Source: Lactobacillus sp. PV034 (GTDB lineage Bacteria; Bacillota; Bacilli; Lactobacillales; Lactobacillaceae). Taken from it: DNA of 64,000 bases. The translations under genes were made by a program, and so were the position numbers. The notes below the pieces were generated by a model that did not search any database, was not told the DNA's origin, and worked only from the letters and a program-made list of their open reading frames with translations. Within the stretch, counting starts at the first letter, position 1, and every line of letters starts with the position of its first letter. The DNA is taken from NCBI RefSeq assembly GCF_014522305.1, contig NZ_CP041982.1, forward strand, positions 1,431,001-1,495,000, read 5' to 3'. Of this stretch, positions 53,333 to 63,833 are shown piece after piece.

Positions 53333-54712
53333 ATGGCAAAGGTTAAAACACGCTATAAATGCCGTAATTGTGGCTATATTTCAGCGTCTTATTTAGGACG
53401 TTGTCCTAATTGTGGTGCTTGGAATCAATTCGAAAAGGAAACTGAACAAGTAAAGACAGTTTCAACAAAAGCAACTGCTTCACGTTTAATGACAAGTACC
53501 GGTAGTAATGAACCAGTTAATTTAAAAAATATTAAGACCCATAAAGAAGAAAGATTGGTTACACCATTTGAAGAACTAAATCGTGTGTTGGGTGGCGGAA
53601 TAGTTCCTGGATCGTTAGTCCTAATTGGAGGAGACCCAGGTATCGGAAAATCCACTTTAATGTTGCAGATTTCTAGTGCGCTGGCAAAGGATAATAAAGT
53701 TCTTTATGTTTCTGGGGAAGAATCGGCTAATCAAATTAAGCTACGGGCTGATCGCTTGCATGTTGGAGAGAGTGGTATTTTACTTTATCCAGAAACAAAT
53801 ATGGAAAATATCCGCCAACAAATTGACGATCTTAAACCTGATTTTTTAGTAATTGATTCAATCCAAACCATGAATGAACCATCATTAGATTCTATGGTGG
53901 GATCAGCTTCTCAAGTACGTGAAGTAACTAGTGAACTTATGAAAATTGCCAAAAATGATCAAATTACTGTTTTTGTGATTGGACATGTCACTAAAGAAGG
54001 TTCAATTGCAGGACCAAAGATTCTGGAACATATGGTTGACACTGTGCTTTACTTTGAGGGTGATAGTAATCATTCTTACCGGATGTTACGTTCCGTAAAG
54101 AATCGCTTTGGAGCGGCAAATGAAATTGGAATGTTTGAAATGAAAACTGAGGGCTTATCAGAAGTAACTAATCCTTCGGCGATCTTTTTAGATGAACGTT
54201 TACCTAATTCTACCGGATCAGCAGTCGTTGTTTCTTTAGAAGGAACACGACCAATTTTAGCGGATATTCAAGCTTTAGTAACTCCAACAGCATTTGGTTA
54301 TGCTAAAAGAACTACTTCAGGGTTAGATTATAACCGAGTTGCACTTTTATTGGCTGTCTTAGAAAAGCGGGGCAATTTAATGTTGCAGAATCAAGATGCT
54401 TTTTTGACTGCAACTGGTGGAATTAAATTAAATGAGCCAGCTGTTGATTTGGCAATTGCAATGGCAGTTGCTTCAAGTTACAAGAATAAAGAAATTGCGG
54501 CTACTGATTGTTTTGTAGGAGAATTAGGATTAACTGGGGAAGTAAGAAAGGTTAATCAAATTGAAGCAAGAGTAAATGAAGCTGCAAAAGTTGGTTTTAA
54601 GAGAATTTTTGTTCCAAAACATAATATGACTAATAAATTAAAAGCTAATGACAAGATTGAAGTAATTGGAGTAGCAAGTTTACCCCAAACTTTAAAGTTA
54701 GTTTTCGGATAG
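53333..54712 (+). CDS. radA: DNA repair protein RadA
   Basis: RecA-like branch-migration helicase. C4 zinc finger (C10, C13, C24, C27), Walker A GDPGIGKST at 100-108, the RadA signature KNRFG, and a C-terminal Lon-like S16 domain. 459 residues. Co-transcribed with dut. Confidence 0.97.
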   Translation: MAKVKTRYKCRNCGYISASYLGRCPNCGAWNQFEKETEQVKTVSTKATASRLMTSTGSNEPVNLKNIKTHKEERLVTPFEELNRVLGGGIVPGSLVLIGGDPGIGKSTLMLQISSALAKDNKVLYVSGEESANQIKLRADRLHVGESGILLYPETNMENIRQQIDDLKPDFLVIDSIQTMNEPSLDSMVGSASQVREVTSELMKIAKNDQITVFVIGHVTKEGSIAGPKILEHMVDTVLYFEGDSNHSYRMLRSVKNRFGAANEIGMFEMKTEGLSEVTNPSAIFLDERLPNSTGSAVVVSLEGTRPILADIQALVTPTAFGYAKRTTSGLDYNRVALLLAVLEKRGNLMLQNQDAFLTATGGIKLNEPAVDLAIAMAVASSYKNKEIAATDCFVGELGLTGEVRKVNQIEARVNEAAKVGFKRIFVPKHNMTNKLKANDKIEVIGVASLPQTLKLVFG

Positions 54713-54784
54713 AATTGAACTTTTTACCAGTAAAAGTTAAACTTAAATAGGTAAATTTTAGAATTTTGAAAGAGGCGCTTAATT

Positions 54785-56284
54785 TTGGCTAAACAAAAAA
54801 TTCGTGTTCGTTACGCACCAAGTCCAACAGGACACTTGCATATCGGTAATGCACGTACAGCATTATTTAATTACTTATTTGCCCGTCATAATAAGGGTAA
54901 GATGATTCTTCGTATTGAAGATACTGACCAAAAACGTAACGTTGAAGGTGGTTCTAAGTCTCAAATGGAAAACCTTCATTGGCTTGGAATTGACTGGGAT
55001 GAAGGTCCTGATGTTGGTGGGGATTATGGTCCTTACCGTCAATCTGAGAGAAAAGATATTTATAATAAATATATTCAACAATTAATTGATGAAGGTAAAG
55101 CTTACTATTCATATAAGACTGAAGAAGAGCTTGAAGCTCAACGTGAAGAACAACGTGCGATGGGTGTTGCTCCTCACTACACTTACGAATATGAAGGTAT
55201 GACTGCTGATGAAATTAAACAAGCTCAAGCAGATGCAGAAGCAAAGGGTCTTAAACCAGTTGTAAGAATTCATATTCCAGAAATGAGAACCTATGCTTGG
55301 GATGATATGGTTAAAGGCAAGGTTTCCTTTGAATCTGATACTATCGGTGGCGATTTTGTTATTCAAAAACGTGATGGGATGCCAACATACAACTTTGCGG
55401 TAGTAGTTGATGACCATTTAATGGAAATTACTCACGTTTTACGTGGTGATGACCACGTTGCTAATACTCCTAAGCAATTAGTAGTATATGAAGCACTTGG
55501 CTGGGAACCACCTAAGTTTGGTCATATGACTTTGATTATTAATTCCGAAACTGGTAAAAAGCTTTCTAAACGTGACGAATCAGTTCTTCAATTTATTGAA
55601 CAATATCGTGATCTTGGTTACTTACCAGATGCAATGTTTAACTTCATCACTTTACTTGGTTGGTCACCAGTTGGTGAAAGTGAGATTTTCTCACAAAGAG
55701 AATTAATTAAGGCTTTTGATCCTGCTCGTTTATCAAAATCACCTGCTGCTTTTGACCAAAAGAAACTTGAATGGATCAATAACCAATACGTAAAAAAGGC
55801 TGATCGTGATCAATTATTAGATTTAGCTTTGAATAACTTACAAGAAGCTGGCTTAGTTGACAAAGAAATTAGTCCTGAAAAGATGGAATGGATCCGTCAA
55901 CTTGTAAATATCTATGCAGTTCAAATGTCATATACTCAACAAATTGTTGATCTTTCTAAGATTTTCTTTGAGGAAGAACCTGAACTTTCAGAAGAAGAAA
56001 TCGAAGAACTTAAGAAAGATGATGCTCGTCCAGTAATTGAAGAATTTAAGAAACAATTAGACAGTATTCCACGTTTTACTGCAGTTCAAGTGATGAACGC
56101 CATTCAAGCAACTAGACGTGAAACTGGAGTTAAGGGTAGAAAGTTATTTATGCCAATCAGAATTGCTTCAACCCGTTCAATGGTTGGACCAGGTGTTGGT
56201 GAAGCAATCGAATTATTGGGTAAAGAAAAGACTATGAAACATATTGATTTAACTTTAAAGCAATTAAGTGAACTTGGGCTTTAA
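54785..56284 (+). CDS. gltX: Glutamyl-tRNA synthetase
   Basis: Class I enzyme that charges tRNA-Glu (and tRNA-Gln in organisms using transamidation). HIGN at residues 19-22 in the HIGH position, and the KMSKR-type loop as KLSKR near 258. 499 residues. TTG start with AGAGG upstream. The order radA-gltX-cysS is the common Gram-positive arrangement. Confidence 0.97.
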   Translation: MAKQKIRVRYAPSPTGHLHIGNARTALFNYLFARHNKGKMILRIEDTDQKRNVEGGSKSQMENLHWLGIDWDEGPDVGGDYGPYRQSERKDIYNKYIQQLIDEGKAYYSYKTEEELEAQREEQRAMGVAPHYTYEYEGMTADEIKQAQADAEAKGLKPVVRIHIPEMRTYAWDDMVKGKVSFESDTIGGDFVIQKRDGMPTYNFAVVVDDHLMEITHVLRGDDHVANTPKQLVVYEALGWEPPKFGHMTLIINSETGKKLSKRDESVLQFIEQYRDLGYLPDAMFNFITLLGWSPVGESEIFSQRELIKAFDPARLSKSPAAFDQKKLEWINNQYVKKADRDQLLDLALNNLQEAGLVDKEISPEKMEWIRQLVNIYAVQMSYTQQIVDLSKIFFEEEPELSEEEIEELKKDDARPVIEEFKKQLDSIPRFTAVQVMNAIQATRRETGVKGRKLFMPIRIASTRSMVGPGVGEAIELLGKEKTMKHIDLTLKQLSELGL

Positions 56285-56304
56285 AACAATTTCGATTTAA
56301 AAGT

Positions 56305-56334
56305 AAAGCTACGCGAAAGCGTAGCTTTTTTTTG
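56305..56334 (+). terminator. Terminator after gltX
   Basis: Stem AAAGCTACGC/GCGTAGCTTT with a GAAA tetraloop and a T8 run. Confidence 0.95.
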
Positions 56335-56376
56335 TTAGAATAGAGCTAATGAGTAATTTAGAAAAGAGGGATCTGT

Positions 56377-57795
56377 GTGAAAGTTTTTAACACTTTAACC
56401 CGTAAAAAAGAGGAATTTAAACCACTTGAAGCTAAGAAAGTTAGCATGTATGTTTGTGGCCCAACCGTCTATAACTACATCCATATCGGTAATGCTAGAA
56501 GTGTCATTGCTTTTGATACGATTAGACGCTATTTTGAGTATCGGGGATATGAAGTAAAGTATATTTCTAATTTCACAGATGTCGATGACAAAATGATTAA
56601 TGAAGCTAGAAGGGAAAAGATTACTGTTCCTGAATTAGCGGATAAATTTATTACAGCTTATGAAGAAGATACGGCAGCTTTAAATATTAAACCAGCCACT
56701 TTTCATCCACGTGCAACTCACGAAATAAAGGACATTATTGCTTTTGTTGCAGAATTAATTAATAAGGGATATGCCTATGAAGTAAATGGCAATGTGTACT
56801 ATCGTGCTAAAAAGTTTGCTGATTATGGGAAATTAAGTGATCAAAATATTGCTGAACTTGAAGAAGGTGCTTCAAGCCATATTGATAGTAAAGAGCAAGA
56901 AGAAAAAGAAGATCCAATTGATTTTGCTTTATGGAAAGCACAAAAAGAAACTGATGAAATAGCCTGGGATTCACCCTGGGGAAAAGGGCGCCCTGGTTGG
57001 CATATTGAATGTTCAGTAATGAGTACTAAATATTTAGGTGCTACCTTTGATATTCATGGTGGTGGACAAGATTTAGAGTTCCCACATCACGAAAATGAAA
57101 TTGCTCAAAGTGAAGCAGAAACTGGCCAAAAGTTTGTTAATTATTGGCTCCATAATGGTTTCGTAACAGTCGGGAAAAATCAGGAAAAGATGTCAAAGTC
57201 CTTACATAATTTTGTTACGGTTCATGACATTCTGAAAGTAGTTGATCCCCAGGTTTTACGTTTTTACATGTCGAGTGTTCAGTATCGTCGTCCCATCAAT
57301 TACTCTGAAGATGGCTTGAAGCAAGCGCAGACAGTATTAGAACGTTATAAGAATACATTACGTTTGACTAAAGACCGTTTAGCTGAAGATAGTTTAACGA
57401 TTACAGATGATGAATTTAGAGCCGATCTTGAGCAAGCAAAGGCAGAATTTATTGAAGCTATGGATGATGACTTTAATGTACAAAATGCATTGAGTGTAGT
57501 CTATGAGTTGGTTTCAAAAGCTAATAGTCATCTGCAAGAAGATCAAATTGATCGTAGTGCTATTACTAACTTCAAAGAATTATTAACTGACTGGTTAAGT
57601 ATTTTTGGAGTAGATTTGGACAAACCTCAAGCAAATTCAGATGATGAACAAGAGATTGAAGCATTAATTGCTAAAAGAGATGAAGCTCGTAAAAATAAAG
57701 ATTGGGCAGCTAGTGATCAAATTCGTGACCAATTAAAAGATATGGGAATCATTGTTGAAGATAGTCCTCAAGGAACGAGGTGGCACCGTGCTTAA
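56377..57795 (+). CDS. cysS: Cysteinyl-tRNA synthetase
   Basis: Class I enzyme. Zinc Cys27 in 'VCGPTVY', HIGN at 36-39, further zinc ligands in 'HIECSVMS' and 'HHENE', and KMSKS at 271-275. 472 residues. GTG start. It overlaps mrnC by 8 bases. Confidence 0.97.
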   Translation: MKVFNTLTRKKEEFKPLEAKKVSMYVCGPTVYNYIHIGNARSVIAFDTIRRYFEYRGYEVKYISNFTDVDDKMINEARREKITVPELADKFITAYEEDTAALNIKPATFHPRATHEIKDIIAFVAELINKGYAYEVNGNVYYRAKKFADYGKLSDQNIAELEEGASSHIDSKEQEEKEDPIDFALWKAQKETDEIAWDSPWGKGRPGWHIECSVMSTKYLGATFDIHGGGQDLEFPHHENEIAQSEAETGQKFVNYWLHNGFVTVGKNQEKMSKSLHNFVTVHDILKVVDPQVLRFYMSSVQYRRPINYSEDGLKQAQTVLERYKNTLRLTKDRLAEDSLTITDDEFRADLEQAKAEFIEAMDDDFNVQNALSVVYELVSKANSHLQEDQIDRSAITNFKELLTDWLSIFGVDLDKPQANSDDEQEIEALIAKRDEARKNKDWAASDQIRDQLKDMGIIVEDSPQGTRWHRA

Positions 57796-58231
57796 GCCAA
57801 AAGTATTAAAAGAAAAAAAGCAAAATCCTAATGGCTTAGGGCCTTTAACATTAGCCTACTTAGGTGATGGCGTATACGAGGTCTATATTAGACGACACTT
57901 AGTTAAAGGTGGAATCGTTAAACCGCAAATGTTACAAAGATATGCAACGCACTATGTTTCTGCTAAAGCACAAGCATCTTTAATTACTAAAATGAAAGAT
58001 TTAAAGATGTTAAGTGAAGAAGAATTAGCGGCATTTCAACGTGGTCGTAACGCTAAAAGTCACACCCATGCCAAGAATACTTCGATTAATACTTACAAAT
58101 TATCTACTGGCTTTGAAGCAATGTTTGGTTACCTTGATTTATTAGGAGAGACTAAACGAATTGAGGAATTAGTAGTTTGGTGTATTGAACAAGTAGAAAA
58201 TGGAGGACTTGAAAATTATGAATTCAAATAA
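57788..58231 (+). CDS. mrnC: Mini-ribonuclease III
   Basis: RNase III-like domain without a dsRNA-binding domain, which matures 23S rRNA in Firmicutes. 147 residues from GTG 57788, preceded by GAGGTGG. The catalytic Asp27 is in '[10 protein letters not shown]'. The N-terminal extension to 57752 lies inside cysS and has no ribosome binding site. It overlaps cysS and rlmB, so the three are translationally coupled. Confidence 0.93.
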   Translation: MLKPKVLKEKKQNPNGLGPLTLAYLGDGVYEVYIRRHLVKGGIVKPQMLQRYATHYVSAKAQASLITKMKDLKMLSEEELAAFQRGRNAKSHTHAKNTSINTYKLSTGFEAMFGYLDLLGETKRIEELVVWCIEQVENGGLENYEFK

Positions 58232-58970
58232 TGATTTTGTTTTTGGACGTCATGCCGGCCTGGATTTCTTAAAAACTCAAGACGCCGAAAAAATTAATAA
58301 AGTATTTTTACAAAATGGGGTACGAGAAGATTTTGCTAATCAAGTTTATCAATTAGCTCGCAAAAAGCACCTTATTGTCCAAAATGTGCCTAAAAACAAG
58401 TTAGATCAACTTACTGACAATGGTAATCACCAAGGCTTAGTCTTAGCAGTTTCTTCTTTTGAATATGCAATTTTTGAAGATTTACTAGATAAATTTGATG
58501 CTGAAGGTAAAGAACCCTTTTTATTAATGCTTGATTCAATTGAAGATCCACACAATCTGGGGTCAATTTTACGTACCTGCGATGCAACAGGGGTAGATGG
58601 CGTTATTATTCCTCAAAGAAGAGCAAGTGGTTTAACTTCTGTTGTAGCTAAGACTTCCACTGGAGCTATTGATTATGTACCAGTAGCTCGTGTTAATAAT
58701 TTAGTTCAAACAACCAAGTTACTCAAAAAACGTGGCTATTGGATTTTTGGTACAGCAATGGAAGGTCAAGACTATCGTCAGTGGAACGCACAAGGAAAAA
58801 CAGTTTTAGTAATTGGTAATGAAGGAAAGGGCATTTCCCCATTACTTCTAAAACAAATGGATCAAACTTTAACTATTCCAATGATAGGTCATGTTCAATC
58901 ATTAAATGCAAGTGTTGCAACTGGTGTTTTACTATATCAGATGTTTTCTAGTAGACATGGTGGAAAATAA
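58218..58970 (+). CDS. rlmB: 23S rRNA 2'-O-methyltransferase (TrmH/SpoU family)
   Basis: 250 residues from ATG 58218, with GGAGG at 58202-58206. An upstream ATG at 58200 lacks a ribosome binding site. N-terminal substrate-binding domain, then the SPOUT knot motifs 'DPHNLGSILRTCDATG', 'GNEGKGISPLL' and 'IPMIGHVQSLNASVA'. It overlaps mrnC by 14 bases. Confidence 0.95.
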   Translation: MNSNNDFVFGRHAGLDFLKTQDAEKINKVFLQNGVREDFANQVYQLARKKHLIVQNVPKNKLDQLTDNGNHQGLVLAVSSFEYAIFEDLLDKFDAEGKEPFLLMLDSIEDPHNLGSILRTCDATGVDGVIIPQRRASGLTSVVAKTSTGAIDYVPVARVNNLVQTTKLLKKRGYWIFGTAMEGQDYRQWNAQGKTVLVIGNEGKGISPLLLKQMDQTLTIPMIGHVQSLNASVATGVLLYQMFSSRHGGK

Positions 58971-58987
58971 TATTTCCCTGGAAATTA

Positions 58988-59022
58988 TAAAAGGTACAGT
59001 TAATTTAAGCTGTACCTTTTAT
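58988..59022 (+). terminator. Terminator after rlmB
   Basis: Stem AAAAGGTACAG/CTGTACCTTTT with a 10-base loop and a modest T tract. Confidence 0.8.
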
Positions 59023-59083
59023 TAGTTAGAAAAAAACATTGATGTATCTATTAAACAATTGTTCGCTATGTTCGCAATATTAG

Positions 59084-59121
59084 CTCCTTTATTATTAGAG
59101 AAAAAAATAAAGGAGTCTTTT
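59084..59121 (+). promoter_or_regulatory. Hairpin that traps the sigma factor ribosome binding site
   Basis: CTCCTTTATT (59084-59093) pairs perfectly with AATAAAGGAG (59106-59115), and the 3' arm is the Shine-Dalgarno sequence of the sigma factor starting at 59122. A TCTTTT tail also makes it terminator-like. It could limit translation, be temperature- or ligand-sensitive, or act as an attenuator. Confidence 0.7.
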
Positions 59122-59676
59122 ATGGAAAAAAAGAATGAATATGATCTAATTATAGGTGTGAAAAATAAGAATGATGAAGACTTAAGAGAATTAATGCAGC
59201 GTTACATGCCTTTAGTTAATAGTATTAAGAAGCGCTATTATATTAGACATTATGACAGTGATGATTGGGATCAAGATGCGATGATGATTTGTTATGAAAC
59301 TTGTTGCTTATTTGATTTTAAATTGAATAAATCTTTTGGAGCTTTTTATAAAACCAAGCTGTCTAATCATGCGCGTTCACTTTTACGCTATGAATTGGCA
59401 AAGAGACGTGAGCCATATCGCAAAGCAATTTCTTATGAGGTGGCTACTACTAATGGCATGGTCAATGAAGAGAGCCGAGAATTAAGTATCACACCAGAAA
59501 GAGAAATTTATCAAAAGTACCTTACAAATTTGAGTAAACTAGAATTAATTGCAACTTTATTTTTATTAGGGATGATGACCCAAAAACAAGCCTGTAGTCT
59601 TGCACAGTGTTCCTACATGCAACTACTGCAGGCTAAAGGCCGCTGCAAGAAAAAACTGACTCAAGAATTAAAATAA
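59122..59676 (+). CDS. ComX-like alternative sigma factor
   Basis: 184 residues, a short sigma-70 family protein of the ComX/SigH type. Region 2 has 'YDSDDWDQDAMMICYET' (about 44-60) and a C-terminal helix-turn-helix ('MMTQKQACSLAQCSYMQLLQAKGR') resembles region 4. ATG 59122 follows AAAGGAG, which is buried in a hairpin. The frame is open upstream to 59059 but no other ribosome binding site is seen. In relatives such sigma factors drive competence genes. That role here is inference. Confidence 0.82.
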   Translation: MEKKNEYDLIIGVKNKNDEDLRELMQRYMPLVNSIKKRYYIRHYDSDDWDQDAMMICYETCCLFDFKLNKSFGAFYKTKLSNHARSLLRYELAKRREPYRKAISYEVATTNGMVNEESRELSITPEREIYQKYLTNLSKLELIATLFLLGMMTQKQACSLAQCSYMQLLQAKGRCKKKLTQELK

Positions 59677-59719
59677 AGAGGGAATTAAGATAAAATAATT
59701 GATGTGAGGAGGAAAGTAA

Positions 59720-59932
59720 ATGACTAAAATTGATAATTTATCTTGGTTAGATAATCAAATGACAGAAATTTTCTCATGGAGCGATGATGAAAGCTCAGTA
59801 AGAGAGTTTTTATGGAAATATTATTTAGAACAAGCTGGAAATGATACCGTTAGAGCAGAAGGTTTGATGCTTAACTTGCTCAATCAGGGCGATGAAAAGA
59901 TAAAACAGGTAATTGAAGAAATAAAAAAATAG
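59720..59932 (+). CDS. Small acidic protein of unknown function (70 aa)
   Basis: I do not recognise it. Predicted mostly helical and soluble, with 'SWSDDESSVREFLWKYY' and a charged C-terminal helix. ATG with GAGGAGG upstream. It lies between the sigma factor and gluconate kinase, 9 bases before the kinase start. Confidence 0.75.
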   Translation: MTKIDNLSWLDNQMTEIFSWSDDESSVREFLWKYYLEQAGNDTVRAEGLMLNLLNQGDEKIKQVIEEIKK

Positions 59933-59941
59933 GCTTTTAAA

Positions 59942-61432
59942 ATGAAAGAAGTTATTGGAATCGATATTGGAACAACTGCTTCTAAAGGCGTACTTTATGA
60001 TGAAGCAGGTAATCAATTAGCCCAATTAAGTCAAGCTTATCCTTTAATTCAAGATCATGTTGATCAGGCAGAAGAAGATCCCAAGGTGATTTTTGCAGCT
60101 GTTCAACACATATTGTTTGAATTGGCTAAGATTGCTAAGCGTAAAGGGACTTTAGCGGCTATTTCTTGGTCTGCTCAAATGCATAGCTTAATCGGTTTAA
60201 ATGAAAATTTTGAGCCTCTCTCCAATAGCTTTACTTGGGCAGATAATCGAGCACAGAATTATGTTGCTAATAATAATCAAATTTACTTAAAGACGGGATT
60301 ACCAAATCATCCGATGGGGCCAATCTATAAGTTGCGCTGGTTAAAACAAAAAAATCCCCAACTTTACCAGCAAGTAAAATATTGGGTTGGAATTAAAGAA
60401 TACATTATTGCTCGTTTAACAGGTCAATTAAAAGAAGATATGACCTTGGCGGCGGGTACGGGACTTTTAAATATGCATACCTTAAGTTGGGATGCTGACC
60501 TACTGAAAAGTCTTACACTTAAACCGGATCAACTCCCTGATTTAGCAATGCCAGATGAGATAGCTGGATACTTGACTCCGGAATATAGTCAAAAGCTAGG
60601 AATTGGAACAGAGGTACCGATTATTATGGGTGCAAGCGATGGCTACTTATCTACGATCGGTGTTGGGGTGCTTGATCACAACGAATTTGCTTTAAATGTT
60701 GGAACTTCTGGTGCTGTAAGGACATTGGTGCCCCAACCTCTAACAGATAAAAATGGTAAATTTTTTAGTTATGCATCACCCAATAAGCAATATTTAATAG
60801 GTGGGCCGGTAAATAATGGTGGAATTGTGTTTGCTTGGGCTAAAAATACTTTGTTTGGTCCGAATGCAGCTGCAGAAGATTATTTAGCGGCGGCTGAAAC
60901 AGTTCCAGCGGGAAGTAATGGCTTATTATTTCATCCATATCTGGGTGGTGAAAGAGCTCCAATTTGGAATCCTGCTGCACGTGGATCTTTTATAGGTTTG
61001 ACTAGGAATCATACTCAGCCACAAATGGCTCGTAGTGTCTTAGAAGGGATTGTTTATAATTTAGCTGGTGTTGGGCAAACATTGCGTGAACAGGTTGGTC
61101 AACCAGATACTTTAAGAATTACGGGTGGCTTTGTGAAAAGTGAATTAATTAGGCAAATGCTAGCTGATGTATTTGAATTACCAGTTCAAACAATGAAGCA
61201 AGAACAAGGTGGAAGTATTGGAGCATTTTTCTTAGCTGGATTAGCTTTAGGCTGGTTTCATGATTTTGCTGACATCAAAGAGTTTGCCCAGCCAGATAAG
61301 ACATATTATCCGAAGGCTCAAAATGTACATATTTACCAAGAACTTTTACAGCTTTATCGCGAAATTGAAAAAGATTTAGAACCTACTTATTTACAATTAG
61401 CCAAATGGCAAGAGAATCATCCACAAAAGTAA
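59942..61432 (+). CDS. gntK: Gluconate kinase, FGGY family
   Basis: Phosphorylates gluconate to 6-phosphogluconate. N-terminal 'GIDIGTTASKGVLYD' phosphate-1 motif, 'WADNRA' substrate segment, 'GTSGAVR' and the C-terminal 'ITGGFVKSELIRQMLADV' adenosine motif. 496 residues. No gntR, gnd or transporter is beside it, so a different sugar acid or ketose substrate is possible. The ribosome binding site before the ATG is weak. Confidence 0.82.
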   Translation: MKEVIGIDIGTTASKGVLYDEAGNQLAQLSQAYPLIQDHVDQAEEDPKVIFAAVQHILFELAKIAKRKGTLAAISWSAQMHSLIGLNENFEPLSNSFTWADNRAQNYVANNNQIYLKTGLPNHPMGPIYKLRWLKQKNPQLYQQVKYWVGIKEYIIARLTGQLKEDMTLAAGTGLLNMHTLSWDADLLKSLTLKPDQLPDLAMPDEIAGYLTPEYSQKLGIGTEVPIIMGASDGYLSTIGVGVLDHNEFALNVGTSGAVRTLVPQPLTDKNGKFFSYASPNKQYLIGGPVNNGGIVFAWAKNTLFGPNAAAEDYLAAAETVPAGSNGLLFHPYLGGERAPIWNPAARGSFIGLTRNHTQPQMARSVLEGIVYNLAGVGQTLREQVGQPDTLRITGGFVKSELIRQMLADVFELPVQTMKQEQGGSIGAFFLAGLALGWFHDFADIKEFAQPDKTYYPKAQNVHIYQELLQLYREIEKDLEPTYLQLAKWQENHPQK

Positions 61433-61436
61433 TAAA

Positions 61437-61474
61437 CAAAAAGACAGCTCACTACATGAGCTGTCTTTTTAGTT
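61437..61474. terminator. Bidirectional terminator, gntK and glycerate kinase
   Basis: Stem AAAAAGACAGCTCA/TGAGCTGTCTTTTT, loop CTACA, with flanking A and T tracts. It reaches just past the stop of the converging minus-strand gene. Confidence 0.93.
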
Positions 61475-62623
61475 TTGTGAAAAATGATAAGACTTTAACA
61501 ATCTAGCAATATTCTCTGACAAAATTTTAATATCATTGCTGCTATCTTTCATGGCTTGGGCGAGGTCTTTAGCACCTGATTCAGTCGCAAAGATTGCATC
61601 GATTTTGTCATCACCATATAATTGATCGATTCCTGCCCCAATATTTCCTGTTAAGCAAATTACTGAACAATCAGGTGCTATTTTCTTAGCTAGTTGGGCT
61701 ACTCCAAAAGGAGTTTTGCCGTATTGCGTTTGAAAATCTGTTCCACCTTCACCCGTAAATACTAGATTTGCAGCTTTAACTTTTTGAGCAAAATTGGTTT
61801 CTTTAAGAACCAAATCAATCCCTGAATGAAGTTGGGCACCAGCAAAGGCCATTAAGCCGAAGGCCAAGCCACCAGCTGCACCTGCGCCTGGTATATTTGC
61901 TAAATCTAAATGAAGATCCTTTTTTACGATTGCCGCAAAATGCTGGAGATTTTGATCAAGTATTTTAACCATTTCAGGGGTAGCACCTTTTTGCGGGCCG
62001 AAGACTGCTGAAGCACCATTTTTACCAGTTAAAGGATTTTTTACATCACTGGCAAGAATAATTTTGACATTTTTCAGACGTGGATCTAAGTCTGTAATAT
62101 CAATATGATCAAGGTCGTTAAGGTGGCCGCCACCAAAAGGAATTTCATTGCCAAAACGATCGAGGAGTTTGGCTCCGAGTGCTTGTGCCATCCCTGCGCC
62201 ACCATCGTTAGTAGCACTACCACCTAGGCCAATTATTATTTTTTTGACATCTTGATCCAAAGCAGCTTTGATTAATTGACCACTCCCAAAAGTAGTAGCA
62301 ATTAAAGGATTAGCTGTTTCAGCAGTGATATATTGAATTCCACTGGCCTGCGCCATTTCAATTACTGCGGTATCTTGATTTTCGAGTAAACCGTATTTTG
62401 CTTCTACAAGATAATTAAGTGGGGAACGAACTGAAGTAGTTAAAATTTTTCCTTCATTTGCACTTACAAGTGTTTCCATGGTGCCTTCACCACCATCAGC
62501 CATTGGGATTAATTCATAATCAGCTGCTGGAAAGATTGGTTTGATTCCAGCATAAATAGCTTGACTAACTTCTTTTGCTGTTAAAGATCCTTTAAAAGAA
62601 TCGGGTGCAATTACAATCTTCAT
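61469..62623 (-). CDS. glxK: Glycerate kinase, GarK/GlxK family
   Basis: Phosphorylates D-glycerate. 384 residues. 'IAPDSFKGSLTA' near the N-terminus, 'PMADGGEGT' and 'GLGGSATNDGGAGM' are family signatures. Minus-strand ATG follows AGAGG. Single-gene unit. Together with the converging gluconate kinase it suggests a small sugar-acid salvage locus. Confidence 0.93.
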   Translation of the reverse strand: MKIVIAPDSFKGSLTAKEVSQAIYAGIKPIFPAADYELIPMADGGEGTMETLVSANEGKILTTSVRSPLNYLVEAKYGLLENQDTAVIEMAQASGIQYITAETANPLIATTFGSGQLIKAALDQDVKKIIIGLGGSATNDGGAGMAQALGAKLLDRFGNEIPFGGGHLNDLDHIDITDLDPRLKNVKIILASDVKNPLTGKNGASAVFGPQKGATPEMVKILDQNLQHFAAIVKKDLHLDLANIPGAGAAGGLAFGLMAFAGAQLHSGIDLVLKETNFAQKVKAANLVFTGEGGTDFQTQYGKTPFGVAQLAKKIAPDCSVICLTGNIGAGIDQLYGDDKIDAIFATESGAKDLAQAMKDSSNDIKILSENIARLLKSYHFSQN

Positions 62624-62663
62624 AATAAACCTCTTTTCTTATTAGCTATTTTAAAACAAATTC

Positions 62664-62695
62664 AAAAAAAACGATATTCACAAGTGAATATCGTT
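62664..62695 (-). terminator. Terminator of the lipoprotein gene
   Basis: On the minus strand, an 11-bp stem ACGATATTCAC/GTGAATATCGT with a two-base turn is followed by eight T residues, just after the lipoprotein stop at 62702. Confidence 0.92.
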
Positions 62696-62701
62696 AGTAG
62701 T

Positions 62702-63622
62702 CTATTTTTTATTAATAAAGTCGTAAGTAACTTTACCATCTTTGGCAGTGTAAAGGGTACGATTTTTGTTATCAGGATTTACGATAACAATTGAAACACC
62801 ATCAAGTGAATCAGACATTGTTGTTAAGTGATCCGTTAACTCATTCCAATCATCTGTATCTCCATCTACAGCTTCATGGATGATTTGACGCATACCGCTG
62901 TCAGAATCAGATTGATCAGTATTAATCATGATAGCCTTTTTACTCTTATCATAAGTAACAGGGGTATCATTTTTAATAGCGGTTTGAATATCACTAGCAA
63001 CTTCCTTGTAGTCATCATCGTCAAAAGTGACATCATCGGAATCATTTGAATCACTGTCATTTGAGTCAGAATCATCATCTTTATCTAAATCAGTGTAATA
63101 GTTTGCAAGTTCCTTATTAACCTTAAAAGTTGTAGTCTTAATTTTTGCTTTATTGATAGCTTTTCTTAAGGCTGCGGTTAAAGTTTCTTGATCAAATTTT
63201 TCATCATAACCAGTCACAGCAAAAACTTTGAACTTTAATTTTGTGTCTTTTACGTTAAGATCTTTTGTTTCTTTAACTAGTGGAAATAAATCATCAATTT
63301 TAAAATTAACTTTTTTGTTTTCTACACGAGCGTAAGTGTAGCCATCACTATCATCTGAAGAAGCAACATTATCGTTGATAGAATAATCTGCTCCAGACTC
63401 TGACTTGGCAAGAACTTTTGCGCCATCAGGGGCTTGAGTCTTAGCTTTTAAGATAAGATCTCCTTCTTTAGATTTAATATTAGTAATAGTAACTGGGTAG
63501 ACTTTTAAGCCCTTGTATGCAGTGTAAGGCTTTGCTTGTTCCTTTTTAGCACCACAGGCAACAATTAAAAAACAAGTCAATAATCCTAAAAGACCTACTA
63601 GAAGTGCTTTCCCTTTTTTCAT
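62702..63622 (-). CDS. Lipoprotein of unknown function
   Basis: 306 residues from ATG 63622 (GAGGA 10 bases upstream; an in-frame ATG at 63640 overlaps that site). N-terminal signal peptide with lipobox 'LIVAC', lipidated Cys23. A surface-exposed beta-rich domain follows, then an Asp/Ser/Asn-rich stretch near residues 185-205 ('DSDSNDSDSNDSDD' pattern) and an alpha/beta C-terminal part. I cannot assign a family. The acidic stretch may bind calcium or be a spacer. Confidence 0.8.
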   Translation of the reverse strand: MKKGKALLVGLLGLLTCFLIVACGAKKEQAKPYTAYKGLKVYPVTITNIKSKEGDLILKAKTQAPDGAKVLAKSESGADYSINDNVASSDDSDGYTYARVENKKVNFKIDDLFPLVKETKDLNVKDTKLKFKVFAVTGYDEKFDQETLTAALRKAINKAKIKTTTFKVNKELANYYTDLDKDDDSDSNDSDSNDSDDVTFDDDDYKEVASDIQTAIKNDTPVTYDKSKKAIMINTDQSDSDSGMRQIIHEAVDGDTDDWNELTDHLTTMSDSLDGVSIVIVNPDNKNRTLYTAKDGKVTYDFINKK

Positions 63623-63788
63623 AAATATAAATATCCTCATTTCATCTTAAATTTTGCTCTTCTAAGTGTATCGAAGATTGTTATCGAATACAAGCAGATA
63701 TTTATATAGCCTTATGAAAAGCTTAGAAATAATACATTCATAAAAAATATCATATGTTATTAAAACTTATAATTTGATAAGTAAATAT

Positions 63789-63820
63789 AAAAAAGGAGAC
63801 TCAAAATTGAGTCTCCTTTG
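63789..63820 (-). terminator. Terminator of the minus-strand gene at the window end
   Basis: Stem GGAGACTC/GAGTCTCC with loop AATTTT and a T-rich tail when read on the minus strand. Confidence 0.88.
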
Positions 63821-63833
63821 ATTAGTATTTTAA

